A program made the position numbers and the translations under genes. Positions 1-6,329 of a DNA stretch of 9,566 nt are shown one piece after another (position 1 is the first letter of the stretch; each line of letters starts with the position of its first letter). The notes beneath the pieces are model-generated. The model was not told the origin of the DNA, ran no database searches, and saw only the letters and a program-made list of their open reading frames with translations. The DNA lies in contig CAZXIY010000048.1 of NCBI GenBank assembly GCA_964640935.1, forward strand, positions 1-9,566. The letters are read 5' to 3'. The DNA comes from CAZXIY01 sp964640935 (GTDB lineage Archaea > Thermoplasmatota > Thermoplasmata > Methanomassiliicoccales > Methanomethylophilaceae).

Positions 1-1085
1 ACGAAGCGACCGATGAAGAACCGGATCACAAGGCGATATTGTCCCGTTTGATACCTTTGGTAGAAAGACATCACGAGGACGATTCGGATCCCGGATGGAT
101 AATAGCCTCGTCCCGTCCGAATAGATCATTCTACGAAAGAGGCGTCACGACGATAATGGAACGCTCCGAAATAGATTCAGAATTGAAAAGATTGAATGCG
201 GATATATTCACCATCGGCAACGGAAGAGGTCTCATCGGTTCAACGTGCGGTTTGGCTTGGACACCCCATGACAGCACATTCGAGCTCTTGGCCTACAGGG
301 ACAGGGACAAATGGGGGACGCTCAGAAGATTCGATCCTCTTTCCATAAGGGATATGGAGCACGGTTTCCCGACGACATTCAACAGCTGGGAGGACAGGAC
401 CGACAAGGTCGCGATGGTCCCGGCCACTCCGTGCCCGGTGCTTTACGGGCTGAGAGGCGACGTCATGGAGGATGTCATTGCCGCTGCAGACACTCTCAGG
501 ACCGAGAACAGGGACAGATGGTTCGTATTCCTGACGAATCAGGGTACGGACGATCACATAATACGCGATGCGGACGAACTCGTTCCCAATCAATCATATT
601 CTATCGCCGGCACGGTGATCTCCAAAGCCAAGCACATAGAGGGCGGCCATACGTTCACCGATATCGAGACGAAGTACGGAACGGTCACATGCGCGGCATA
701 CGAACCGTCCAAGGAATTCAGATACGCTTTCGATCAGCTCATCCCCGGCGACGTCATCGAAGTGCTCGGAGAATACAGGGACAAGATGCATACGCTGAAT
801 GTCGAGAAGCTCCATGTCGTCTCTACCGTCGACGATATCGTCAAAACATCCAATCCGACGTGTCCGTTATGCGGAAAGAAGATGGATTCGATCGGAAAGG
901 GGCAGGGGTACAGATGCAAGAAGTGTCATACCAAGACAAAGGACGTTCCCACCGAGAGAAGGACGCGTTGGATCGTTCCGGGGTGGTATGAACCGCCAAC
1001 GGCGGAACGTCGGCATCTGTCTAAACCCGTGAAAAGGATGGGTTTGGAGCAGCCGGTGGAGTTCGTCAATAGACGTATACAATAA
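1..1085 (+). CDS. tiaS: tRNA(Ile2) 2-agmatinylcytidine synthetase TiaS, 5' partial
   Basis: TiaS uses ATP and agmatine to modify C34 of the tRNA-Ile with CAU anticodon, so that it reads AUA codons. The frame (codons starting at base 3) is open to the left edge, so the true start lies outside the window. The first TTG, at 39, is an internal codon, and about 360 codons are visible against roughly 420 in known family members. The missing part should be the N-terminal segment with the IGIDDTDS-like motif. Counting from base 39, residues 164-175 hold the family motif FLTNQGTDDHII, residues about 186-262 form an OB-fold-like domain, and C275/C278/C293/C296 form a C-terminal zinc ribbon (CPLC...CKKC). 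The tail is basic. It ends with TAA, 51 bp before the thiolase ATG, which has its own TATA box, so the two are probably transcribed separately. The identification is firm; the 5' end is not visible. Confidence 0.93.
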   Translation, partial: EATDEEPDHKAILSRLIPLVERHHEDDSDPGWIIASSRPNRSFYERGVTTIMERSEIDSELKRLNADIFTIGNGRGLIGSTCGLAWTPHDSTFELLAYRDRDKWGTLRRFDPLSIRDMEHGFPTTFNSWEDRTDKVAMVPATPCPVLYGLRGDVMEDVIAAADTLRTENRDRWFVFLTNQGTDDHIIRDADELVPNQSYSIAGTVISKAKHIEGGHTFTDIETKYGTVTCAAYEPSKEFRYAFDQLIPGDVIEVLGEYRDKMHTLNVEKLHVVSTVDDIVKTSNPTCPLCGKKMDSIGKGQGYRCKKCHTKTKDVPTERRTRWIVPGWYEPPTAERRHLSKPVKRMGLEQPVEFVNRRIQ

Positions 1086-1094
1086 TCGACACCA

Positions 1095-1103
1095 TTATAT
1101 ATA
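1095..1103 (+). promoter_or_regulatory. TATA box of the thiolase gene
   Basis: The sequence TTATATATA is centred at about 1099. An archaeal TATA box normally sits 26-27 bp before the transcription start, which predicts a start near 1125 and a leader of about 12 nt. That leader would carry the GAGGG at 1127-1131 just before the ATG at 1137. This supports the ATG over the in-frame TTG at 1125. Confidence 0.6.
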
Positions 1104-1136
1104 GAACAAAGATAGCACGATTCATTGAGGGTTCTT

Positions 1137-2315
1137 ATGGAAGAAGTTGTCATTCTCAGCGCGAACAGAACGCCAATCGGAAAATTCGGTAAAGCACTCT
1201 CCGACATCAAGGCCACGGATCTCGGCGCCCTCGTAGTCAGAGAGGCCGTGAAAAGAGCGGGTATAGAACCCACGGATGTGGATGAATGCATCATGGGTAA
1301 CGTCATCTCGGCCGGTCAGGGACAGAATCCCGCCAGGCAGGCCGCGATCCATGGAGGATTGCCGGTGGAGATCGGATCCTTCACCATCAACGCGGTCTGC
1401 GGATCCGGAATGAAGGCCGCGATGCTCGCTGCCGATTCCATAAAGGCCGGCGAGTACAGCTGCTTGGTGGCCGGAGGGATGGAGAGCATGTCAGGTGCGC
1501 CGTACCTCATGCCCGGAGCAAGGTTCGGATACAGGATGAACGACCAGACGGTCAAGGATTCCATGGTATACGACGGTCTCTGGGATATATTCAGCGACAG
1601 GCACATGGGATTCACCGGCGAGATTGTTGCCGACAGGTTCGGAATCACGAGAGAGGATGCCGACATACTCTCATACGAGAGCCATATGAAGGCCGCCAAG
1701 GCAACAAAGACCGGACAGTTCAAGGACGAGATCCTTCCGGTTAAGATCAAACAGAAGAAAGAAGAGATAATCTTCGACAAGGATGAGGGCATCAGGGAGG
1801 ACACGACGGTCGAGATCCTTTCGAAACTCAAACCCGCGTTCAAAGAGAACGGAAAAGTGACAGCCGGGAACTCTTCCCAGCTCAGCGACGGAGCATCCGC
1901 TCTTGTCATCGCATCCGCGTCCTTCGCCAAAGAGCACGGAATAAAACCGTTGGCCACGATCGTAGCTTACGGAGAACGCGGCGTCGAACCGGAGCTCATA
2001 ATGGAGGCCCCGATCCCGACGACGCAGCACGTCCTCAAAAAGGCCGGGATGACCATGGATGACATCGATCTCTTCGAGCACAACGAAGCATTCGCGACGG
2101 CGTCATGCGCAGTCATCAAGGAGCTCGGAGTTCCAAGGGAGATATTCAACGTGAACGGCGGGGCGGTCGCTCTCGGGCACCCGATCGGATGCTCCGGAGC
2201 AAGGCAGCTCACATCGCTCCTTTACGCTCTCAAGAACCGCAACAAAGAGGTCGGTCTCGGCACGCTTTGTCTCGGCGGCGGAAACGCAGTGACGATGATA
2301 GTTCGTCGCTGTTAA
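1137..2315 (+). CDS. Acetyl-CoA C-acetyltransferase (thiolase, PhaA/AtoB type)
   Basis: This cytosolic thiolase condenses two acetyl-CoA to acetoacetyl-CoA, or runs the reverse reaction. It is full length (392 aa). The catalytic residues fall where they do in Zoogloea PhaA, within one residue: C88 in AVCGSGMKA, N316 in HNEAFA, H348 in GHPIGCSG and C378 in LCLGGGNA. The substrate-loop segment GNSSQLSDGASAL is also present. The ATG at 1137 is chosen because GAGGG lies 5 nt upstream and the TATA box spacing fits; an in-frame TTG at 1125 would add four residues. The likely role in an archaeon is supplying acetoacetyl-CoA for the mevalonate (lipid) pathway. However, no HMG-CoA synthase or DUF35 gene is adjacent, unlike the usual archaeal thiolase-HMGCS cluster, and the sequence looks like the bacterial PhaA type. 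Acquisition by transfer is possible. A perfect hairpin follows the stop codon. Confidence 0.95.
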   Translation: MEEVVILSANRTPIGKFGKALSDIKATDLGALVVREAVKRAGIEPTDVDECIMGNVISAGQGQNPARQAAIHGGLPVEIGSFTINAVCGSGMKAAMLAADSIKAGEYSCLVAGGMESMSGAPYLMPGARFGYRMNDQTVKDSMVYDGLWDIFSDRHMGFTGEIVADRFGITREDADILSYESHMKAAKATKTGQFKDEILPVKIKQKKEEIIFDKDEGIREDTTVEILSKLKPAFKENGKVTAGNSSQLSDGASALVIASASFAKEHGIKPLATIVAYGERGVEPELIMEAPIPTTQHVLKKAGMTMDDIDLFEHNEAFATASCAVIKELGVPREIFNVNGGAVALGHPIGCSGARQLTSLLYALKNRNKEVGLGTLCLGGGNAVTMIVRRC

Positions 2316-2322
2316 ACTCCAT

Positions 2323-2351
2323 ATCATGTATGTGCCAGACACATACATGAT
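2323..2351 (+). terminator. Perfect 12-bp hairpin with T-rich tail (terminator or operator)
   Basis: The arms ATCATGTATGTG (2323-2334) and CACATACATGAT (2340-2351) are exact reverse complements around the 5-nt loop CCAGA. The T-rich tract TTTCTCTTTTCT follows directly, overlapping the end of the right arm. The hairpin begins 8 bp after the thiolase stop and ends about 60 bp before the M20 start. The position and the pyrimidine tail fit a transcription terminator for the thiolase gene. The stem is not GC-rich, so a dyad operator for the M20 gene is the main alternative. Confidence 0.55.
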
Positions 2352-2412
2352 TTCTCTTTTCTATTACCATTAGCTCAGAAAGGATTATCAATCCACTCTA
2401 TCATTGAGGATT

Positions 2413-3633
2413 ATGCGCCTCGAGAGTATTCTTCAAAGTATCGCGGATTCGCGCGATGACATGATCAGAGACATGACAGCAATGATCAGGGTACCCTCGA
2501 TAGGTCCGATGAACGGAGGAAAGGGCGAAGGGGAGCGTGCGGACAAGGTCATGACGTTCCTCGACGGTTTTGATTCTGTGGAGAGGGTGGATGTTCAGGA
2601 TAAGCAGTATCCGGATATCAAAAGGCCGAACATCCTTGCAAAGAAGAACGGAAAGAAAAAGGGGACCGTGTGGATCGTCGCCCATCTCGATACCGTGCTT
2701 CCGGGAGATCTCGAGGATTGGGATACGCCCCCGTTCGATCCCTGCGTGAAGGACGGGAAGATATTCGGTCTCGGAACAGAGGACAACGGTCAGGCGATAA
2801 TGTCCTCGATATACGCCGCCAAATTCATCCCGAAGGGCGAACTCAACGGACGTTCGCTCGGTCTGGCTCTCGTCGCAGATGAGGAAACGACCAGCGATAT
2901 GGGGATCGGATATCTCGTTGACAACAGATATTTCACCAAGGACGATGTCATATTCGTTCCGGACTGGGGAAGTCCAGGCAGTTCGATGATAGACGTGGCC
3001 GAGAAACATCTCCTTTGGGTGAAGATCACCGTCGAAGGTAAGCAGACCCACGGGTCCACGCCCGACAAAGGGATCAACGCCTACCGCGTCAGTACGATGT
3101 TCCTTGCCGACCTTCTTACCCAGCTTGCTGAAAGATATGGTAAGACGAACGATCTGTTCAGACCGCCGAAATCTACCTTCGAACCCACGAAAAGTTGCGC
3201 CACGGTCGGGAACGTCAACACGATACCCGGTTATGACGAATTGTGGATGGATTGTCGCATAATTCCGGATTACGATCCGGACGAGATCACAGAATTCATG
3301 AGATCGGTTGCCAAGAAGCACTCGCAGAATACCGGAGCAAAGATAACGGTCGAAGTGGAGCAGCGCACGTTCTCCGGACAGCCGTCGTCTACGGATACGC
3401 CGGAATTCAAAGTATTCAAAGAATCCATAGAATCGGTCATCGGTCAGAAAGTGACCACTGCCGGAGTAGGCGGCGGAACATGTGCCAACATATTCAGGCT
3501 CAGAGGTCTGGACGCATATGTTTGGGAGAGCGAGGGCGGTTCCCTGCATCAACCCAACGAATTCGTAAAAGTGGATAACATCATCACGGATGCGAAAGTA
3601 TACGCCACGGTCTTCTACAGACTCTGCGTTTAA
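2413..3633 (+). CDS. M20-family metallohydrolase (ArgE/DapE/carboxypeptidase-like)
   Basis: This is a soluble dizinc amidohydrolase or peptidase of about 406 aa. All the expected M20 catalytic positions are present: H91 and D93 (AHLDTV), the bridging D124 (GTEDNGQ), the E157-E158 pair (ADEETTSD), D184 (VPDWGSP) and H379 (SLHQPNEF). The lid/dimerisation domain (about 198-315) carries H213 in THGSTP, which usually contacts substrate in this family. Close archaeal relatives carry labels such as M20 metallohydrolase or succinyl-diaminopimelate desuccinylase, but the substrate cannot be read from sequence, and no lysine or arginine pathway genes are adjacent. ATG 2413 is preferred, with GAGG at 2406-2409; a TTG at 2404 would add three residues. 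The nonamer TCATTGAGG before this ATG also occurs before the thiolase ATG. The stop codon overlaps the convergent ftsY stop by 4 bp. Confidence 0.9.
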   Translation: MRLESILQSIADSRDDMIRDMTAMIRVPSIGPMNGGKGEGERADKVMTFLDGFDSVERVDVQDKQYPDIKRPNILAKKNGKKKGTVWIVAHLDTVLPGDLEDWDTPPFDPCVKDGKIFGLGTEDNGQAIMSSIYAAKFIPKGELNGRSLGLALVADEETTSDMGIGYLVDNRYFTKDDVIFVPDWGSPGSSMIDVAEKHLLWVKITVEGKQTHGSTPDKGINAYRVSTMFLADLLTQLAERYGKTNDLFRPPKSTFEPTKSCATVGNVNTIPGYDELWMDCRIIPDYDPDEITEFMRSVAKKHSQNTGAKITVEVEQRTFSGQPSSTDTPEFKVFKESIESVIGQKVTTAGVGGGTCANIFRLRGLDAYVWESEGGSLHQPNEFVKVDNIITDAKVYATVFYRLCV

Positions 3634-4778
3634 TCGCTGAAGAGACGTTCCAGCATCCAATCTGCGTCGAACTTCTCGATGTCGTCGTATTCCTGTCCGT
3701 TGCACACGAACGCGATCGGTTTCCCGATTGTGTGTGCGATCGACAGGGCGGCACCGCCTTTCGAGTCTGTGTCGATCTTTGTCAGAATGACGGCGTCTAT
3801 ACCGATAGCGTCATCGAAGACGCGGGCCTGTTCCACGGCGTCATTCCCGGCGAGAGAATCGCCTACAAACACCTTGAGGTCAGGTTTTGCTATTCTGACT
3901 ATCTTCTTCATCTCGTCGATGAGATTGTTATTCGTCTGCATGCGGCCTGCGGTGTCTATGAGGACGGCGTCCCTTTTCTTCGCCTTGGCGTGATCGATGG
4001 CATCGAAAGCAACCGCCGCGGGATCCGCGTCCTGTGCATGTTTCACGATCTTGCAGCCGAGTTTGTCCGCATGTATGGTGAGCTGTTCTATAGCCCCTGC
4101 CCTGAACGTGTCGCCTGCAGCGAGAACGACGGTATAGCCGTTCTTCATAAGTCTGTTGGCGATCTTTGCGATGGCGGTCGTTTTTCCGGTCCCGTTGATA
4201 CCGACGAACATTATGGTCGTCGGTCTCTTCTGCTCTGCGAACCACTTATCGAAGTCGAATTCGTTGAGTTTGAGAACGTTCTTGACGGCATCTTTGATGG
4301 AAAGCTCTACGACCTCTTCCAAACTGTGGTCGCGGCTGTATTTCTTTCCTATAAGGTTCTCTTTCACACCTTTCTTTATCTCTTCGACGACGGGAAGGGC
4401 AACGTCGGCCTCGAGAAGAGCGACCTCGAGATCCCAGAGAAGGTCATCAAGCGAATCCTCTTTGATCTTTTTTCCGGATTTTCCGACGATATCGTCTATT
4501 TCCTCTTCTTCTTTCTCGGGGTGTTTGTGTGCCTCGATAGCGGCTTCCTTCTCGGCCTTCTTCTCTCCTTTCTCGGCGATTCTCGCTGCTTTTTTCTCTT
4601 CTTTTTCGATCCTGGCCTGTTCTTTTCTTGAAAGTTCGGGTTGGGGGATCTGCGTCGTTGCCGGAACTTCCGCTGTCGGTCTGACTTCGGGTTCGGCGAC
4701 TTTGGCCGGAGCTTCTGCTACTTCCGGCGGGGCCTTCTTGAAGATATTTTTCAGTTTCGCTTTGAGGGAATCGAACAT
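3630..4778 (-). CDS. ftsY: Signal recognition particle receptor FtsY
   Basis: This SRP receptor GTPase docks SRP-ribosome complexes at the membrane for co-translational targeting. It has 382 aa from the ATG at 4778. Residues 1-15 form a short basic amphipathic stretch. Residues about 16-106 are an Ala/Pro/Lys/Glu-rich, highly charged region, probably disordered or coiled. The N domain spans about 107-185, followed by the G domain with G1 GINGTGKTT (193-201), DTFRAGA (223-229), DTAGR (275-279), TKID (333-336) and the closing GGAAL (341-345). It is the last gene of the rpl18a-pfdA-ftsY operon. A GTG at 4790 overlaps the pfdA stop (GTGA) and would add four residues. I prefer the ATG because GTGAG sits 7 nt upstream and MFDSLKAKL is a typical FtsY N-terminus. 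The 3' end overlaps the convergent M20 gene by 4 bp. Confidence 0.95.
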   Translation of the reverse strand: MFDSLKAKLKNIFKKAPPEVAEAPAKVAEPEVRPTAEVPATTQIPQPELSRKEQARIEKEEKKAARIAEKGEKKAEKEAAIEAHKHPEKEEEEIDDIVGKSGKKIKEDSLDDLLWDLEVALLEADVALPVVEEIKKGVKENLIGKKYSRDHSLEEVVELSIKDAVKNVLKLNEFDFDKWFAEQKRPTTIMFVGINGTGKTTAIAKIANRLMKNGYTVVLAAGDTFRAGAIEQLTIHADKLGCKIVKHAQDADPAAVAFDAIDHAKAKKRDAVLIDTAGRMQTNNNLIDEMKKIVRIAKPDLKVFVGDSLAGNDAVEQARVFDDAIGIDAVILTKIDTDSKGGAALSIAHTIGKPIAFVCNGQEYDDIEKFDADWMLERLFSD

Positions 4779-4786
4779 GGAGACGC

Positions 4787-5203
4787 TCACTGCTGTCTTC
4801 TTTGGTATTCCTGCTGAACATTGAGAGCGAGGCTTCTCGCTTTGCTGTCCATTTCCTGCATGGTGGTCGTTATTTTCTTAAGGGCCTCGGACACTTCCTT
4901 CGAGGCGTCCTCCATGTAGGCGGCAGCGTCGGTGAGATCCATGTCTATCGAGGTCTTGTTGCCGATACCTACGATAGCTTTCCTCTTGGAGGTCACGGTT
5001 GCTATTACGAACGATGATGCTCCGGCCGGCACGAGGATCTCGTCCCCTTCTTTCGCGTTCGCGAATGCTTTCAGCGTGTCGCGGGCCCTCAGAGTCTCCT
5101 CGAGAGAGATCTGGAGGTACTGCGACTGCTGCGTCATGGCCTGAAGCTGGACCTTGAAAGAATCAAGGGCGGCCATGGACTGACGGAGCTCGTCGTCGTT
5201 CAT
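4787..5203 (-). CDS. pfdA: Prefoldin subunit alpha
   Basis: This is the alpha subunit of the archaeal prefoldin hexamer (two alpha, four beta), a cytosolic chaperone that holds unfolded proteins and passes them to the thermosome. It has 138 aa, the usual family length. The architecture is an N-terminal coiled-coil helix (about 3-45, rich in Q/L/E), a central beta-hairpin region (about 55-92, EILVPAGASSFV to TSIDMDL) and a C-terminal coiled coil (about 93-138, ending in QQEYQRRQQ). Start choice: a GTG at 5209 overlaps the rpl18a stop (GTGA), but an ATG lies two codons downstream at 5203 with GGTG about 7 nt upstream, so the ATG is preferred. The difference is two residues. It is the middle gene of an operon with rpl18a and ftsY, an arrangement widely conserved in archaea. 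Confidence 0.93.
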   Translation of the reverse strand: MNDDELRQSMAALDSFKVQLQAMTQQSQYLQISLEETLRARDTLKAFANAKEGDEILVPAGASSFVIATVTSKRKAIVGIGNKTSIDMDLTDAAAYMEDASKEVSEALKKITTTMQEMDSKARSLALNVQQEYQRRQQ

Positions 5204-5205
5204 TT

Positions 5206-5433
5206 TCACGCACCGACTTTGTATTTTACAACGTGGCTCTCGATCTCATCGTGGGCCATCTCTTTTATGTCAGTGATGTTGATTTGCCATCTCTTGACTT
5301 TGTGTTTGCTGCCGATTGTCGAGACGATCTGCTCTCTGGCAGCTGCCTCGTCTTCTGCTGCGATCTCGATAGAGAAGGGCTGCTGTCCTGCTCTTACATC
5401 TGCAAAGGAACCTGTGATACGGAAGCCTTTCAT
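5206..5433 (-). CDS. rpl18a: 50S ribosomal protein L18Ae (LX)
   Basis: This small archaeal/eukaryotic large-subunit ribosomal protein (75 aa) has the typical MKGFRITGSF opening, the SxEIxAxxEAAAREQI core, and HKVKRWQINI followed by ITDIKEM. It is the first gene of the rpl18a-pfdA-ftsY operon. The start ATG at 5433 has AGGT about 8 nt upstream. In many euryarchaea the genes for L39e, L31e and aIF6 precede LX in the same operon. Here they are absent, and the upstream neighbour is a divergent radical SAM gene 65 bp away. The stop TGA overlaps a possible GTG start of pfdA. Confidence 0.93.
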   Translation of the reverse strand: MKGFRITGSFADVRAGQQPFSIEIAAEDEAAAREQIVSTIGSKHKVKRWQINITDIKEMAHDEIESHVVKYKVGA

Positions 5434-5452
5434 TTTAATTACCTGCGACAGG

Positions 5453-5461
5453 AATTATATC
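5453..5461 (+). promoter_or_regulatory. Candidate TATA box of the radical SAM gene
   Basis: AATTATATC is centred at about 5457, predicting transcription from about 5483 and a leader of about 16 nt. That leader contains GTGAG (5485-5489), a plausible ribosome binding site 9 nt before the ATG at 5499. The spacing is consistent, but the element is only a fair match. Confidence 0.4.
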
Positions 5462-5465
5462 TATG

Positions 5466-5473
5466 CCATAAAG
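5466..5473 (-). promoter_or_regulatory. Candidate TATA box of the rpl18a-pfdA-ftsY operon
   Basis: On the minus strand, AAAAGCTTTATGG reads as an A-rich BRE followed by a TATA-like CTTTATGG, centred at about 5470. It predicts transcription from about 5443, just before the AGGT of the short leader. The element at 5453-5460, read leftwards, is an alternative and would give an almost leaderless transcript. Confidence 0.35.
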
Positions 5474-5498
5474 CTTTTGGTTACGTGAGCGTGCGCGA

Positions 5499-6329
5499 AT
5501 GGGTGATAAAAGGCTGACCGTGTGCCGTCCCGGCAGGAAATTCCCCTCCGTATCGGTGACGGGGACCCGTTGCGACGAGATGTGCTCCCACTGCAAGGGA
5601 GTGCATCTGAGGGGAATGGAACCGGCAGAGACCAGGGAGAAGATGAACGAACTGACACATTCTCTGGTACGCGACCATTCGACGGGCGTCCTGATCAGCG
5701 GCGGGTGCGATGCGGGCGGATCGGTGCCGGTACCGTTTTTCTCCGACCGGATAAGATCGATGGTAGATTCTGGCCTGTCGGTGAACGTGCATGCCGGATT
5801 CATGAAAAAGGATGAGATATCGGAGCTTGTCGATTCCGGGGTCTCGTGCTTCTCGGTCGATGTGCATCAGGACCCGAATATCATATCGTCGGTGCTGAAT
5901 CTCAAAAGACCGCCGGAGGACTATTCGAGACTAATCGACGATATATTGGCGGCGGGAGGAAAGGTCGTTCCGCACATCACGGTCGGTTTCGGATATGACG
6001 ATCTTTTCCTGTCCGCAGACCTGATAAGATCCAAAGGACTGAAGAACGTTGTATTGCTGGCACTTATGCCTACTAAAGGCACGGATATAGAAGGATCCGT
6101 GATAGGCGAGGATGCCGTCGTATCCGCCGTCGAGATACTATCGGAAGAAATGGGTCTGAATGTCGCTTTGGGATGCATGCGCGACCGCTCCCTCAGAGGG
6201 CTGGAGAAGAAATGCATAGAGGCCGGCGTGAGACGCATAGCCAACCCGTCCAAAGAAACGGTGTCGTGGGCAAGAGATAACGGCTACGAGATAACGGAAG
6301 AGGAACTCTGTTGCTGTATGACGTTCTAA
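5499..6329 (+). CDS. Radical SAM protein, biotin-synthase-like archaeal family
   Basis: This is a 276-aa radical SAM enzyme. The cluster-binding motif CX3CX2C is at C25/C29/C32 (GTRCDEMCSHCKG) and the SAM-contacting GG motif is in VLISGGCDAGG (64-74). Barrel-like segments follow, with LGCMRDR at 224-230 and GVRRIANPS at 243-251. This pattern, VSVTG before the cluster motif and GCMR late in the chain, recalls the small archaeal biotin synthase homologues, some of which have been linked to archaeal lipoate synthesis (LipS1/LipS2). That link is from memory and not proven here. Extra cysteines are C9, C70, C117, C226, C239 and a terminal C271-C272-C273 four residues from the end, which could ligate an auxiliary Fe-S cluster. 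ATG 5499 has GTGAG 9 nt upstream. It is divergent from rpl18a and convergent with priS (4-bp stop overlap). The product is unknown. Confidence 0.88.
   Translation: MGDKRLTVCRPGRKFPSVSVTGTRCDEMCSHCKGVHLRGMEPAETREKMNELTHSLVRDHSTGVLISGGCDAGGSVPVPFFSDRIRSMVDSGLSVNVHAGFMKKDEISELVDSGVSCFSVDVHQDPNIISSVLNLKRPPEDYSRLIDDILAAGGKVVPHITVGFGYDDLFLSADLIRSKGLKNVVLLALMPTKGTDIEGSVIGEDAVVSAVEILSEEMGLNVALGCMRDRSLRGLEKKCIEAGVRRIANPSKETVSWARDNGYEITEEELCCCMTF

Noticed and set aside
39..41. TTG as the true start of tiaS
   Set aside because: The frame is open upstream to the window edge, and the protein lacks the N-terminal part of TiaS, so the start lies outside.
311..991. 226-codon frame overlapping tiaS on the same strand
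   Set aside because: It is an Arg-rich shifted frame of a well-recognised tiaS gene.
1316..1957. 213-codon frame antisense to the thiolase
   Set aside because: It sits opposite a gene with all thiolase active-site residues, and no domain is recognised in it.
2326..2373. 15-codon open frame starting inside the hairpin after the thiolase
   Set aside because: No ribosome binding site precedes it, and its start and much of its sequence come from the inverted repeat. It is likely to be chance.
2401..3705. 434-codon open frame on the minus strand, longer than the M20 gene it covers
   Set aside because: It lies opposite the M20 gene, which has every catalytic motif, and also runs into the 3' end of ftsY. 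Its translation is rich in Arg, His and Gly with no recognisable domain. It is a codon-bias shadow.
3732..4631. 299-codon open frame antisense to ftsY
   Set aside because: FtsY on the other strand has complete GTPase motifs. The antisense translation is full of Phe, Leu and Cys, mirroring the Lys/Glu-rich FtsY sequence.
4156..4824. 222-codon Ser/Phe/Ala-rich open frame antisense to ftsY
   Set aside because: It looks like a membrane protein only because it is the complement of the Lys/Glu/Ala-rich FtsY N-terminal region. It has no promoter or binding site.
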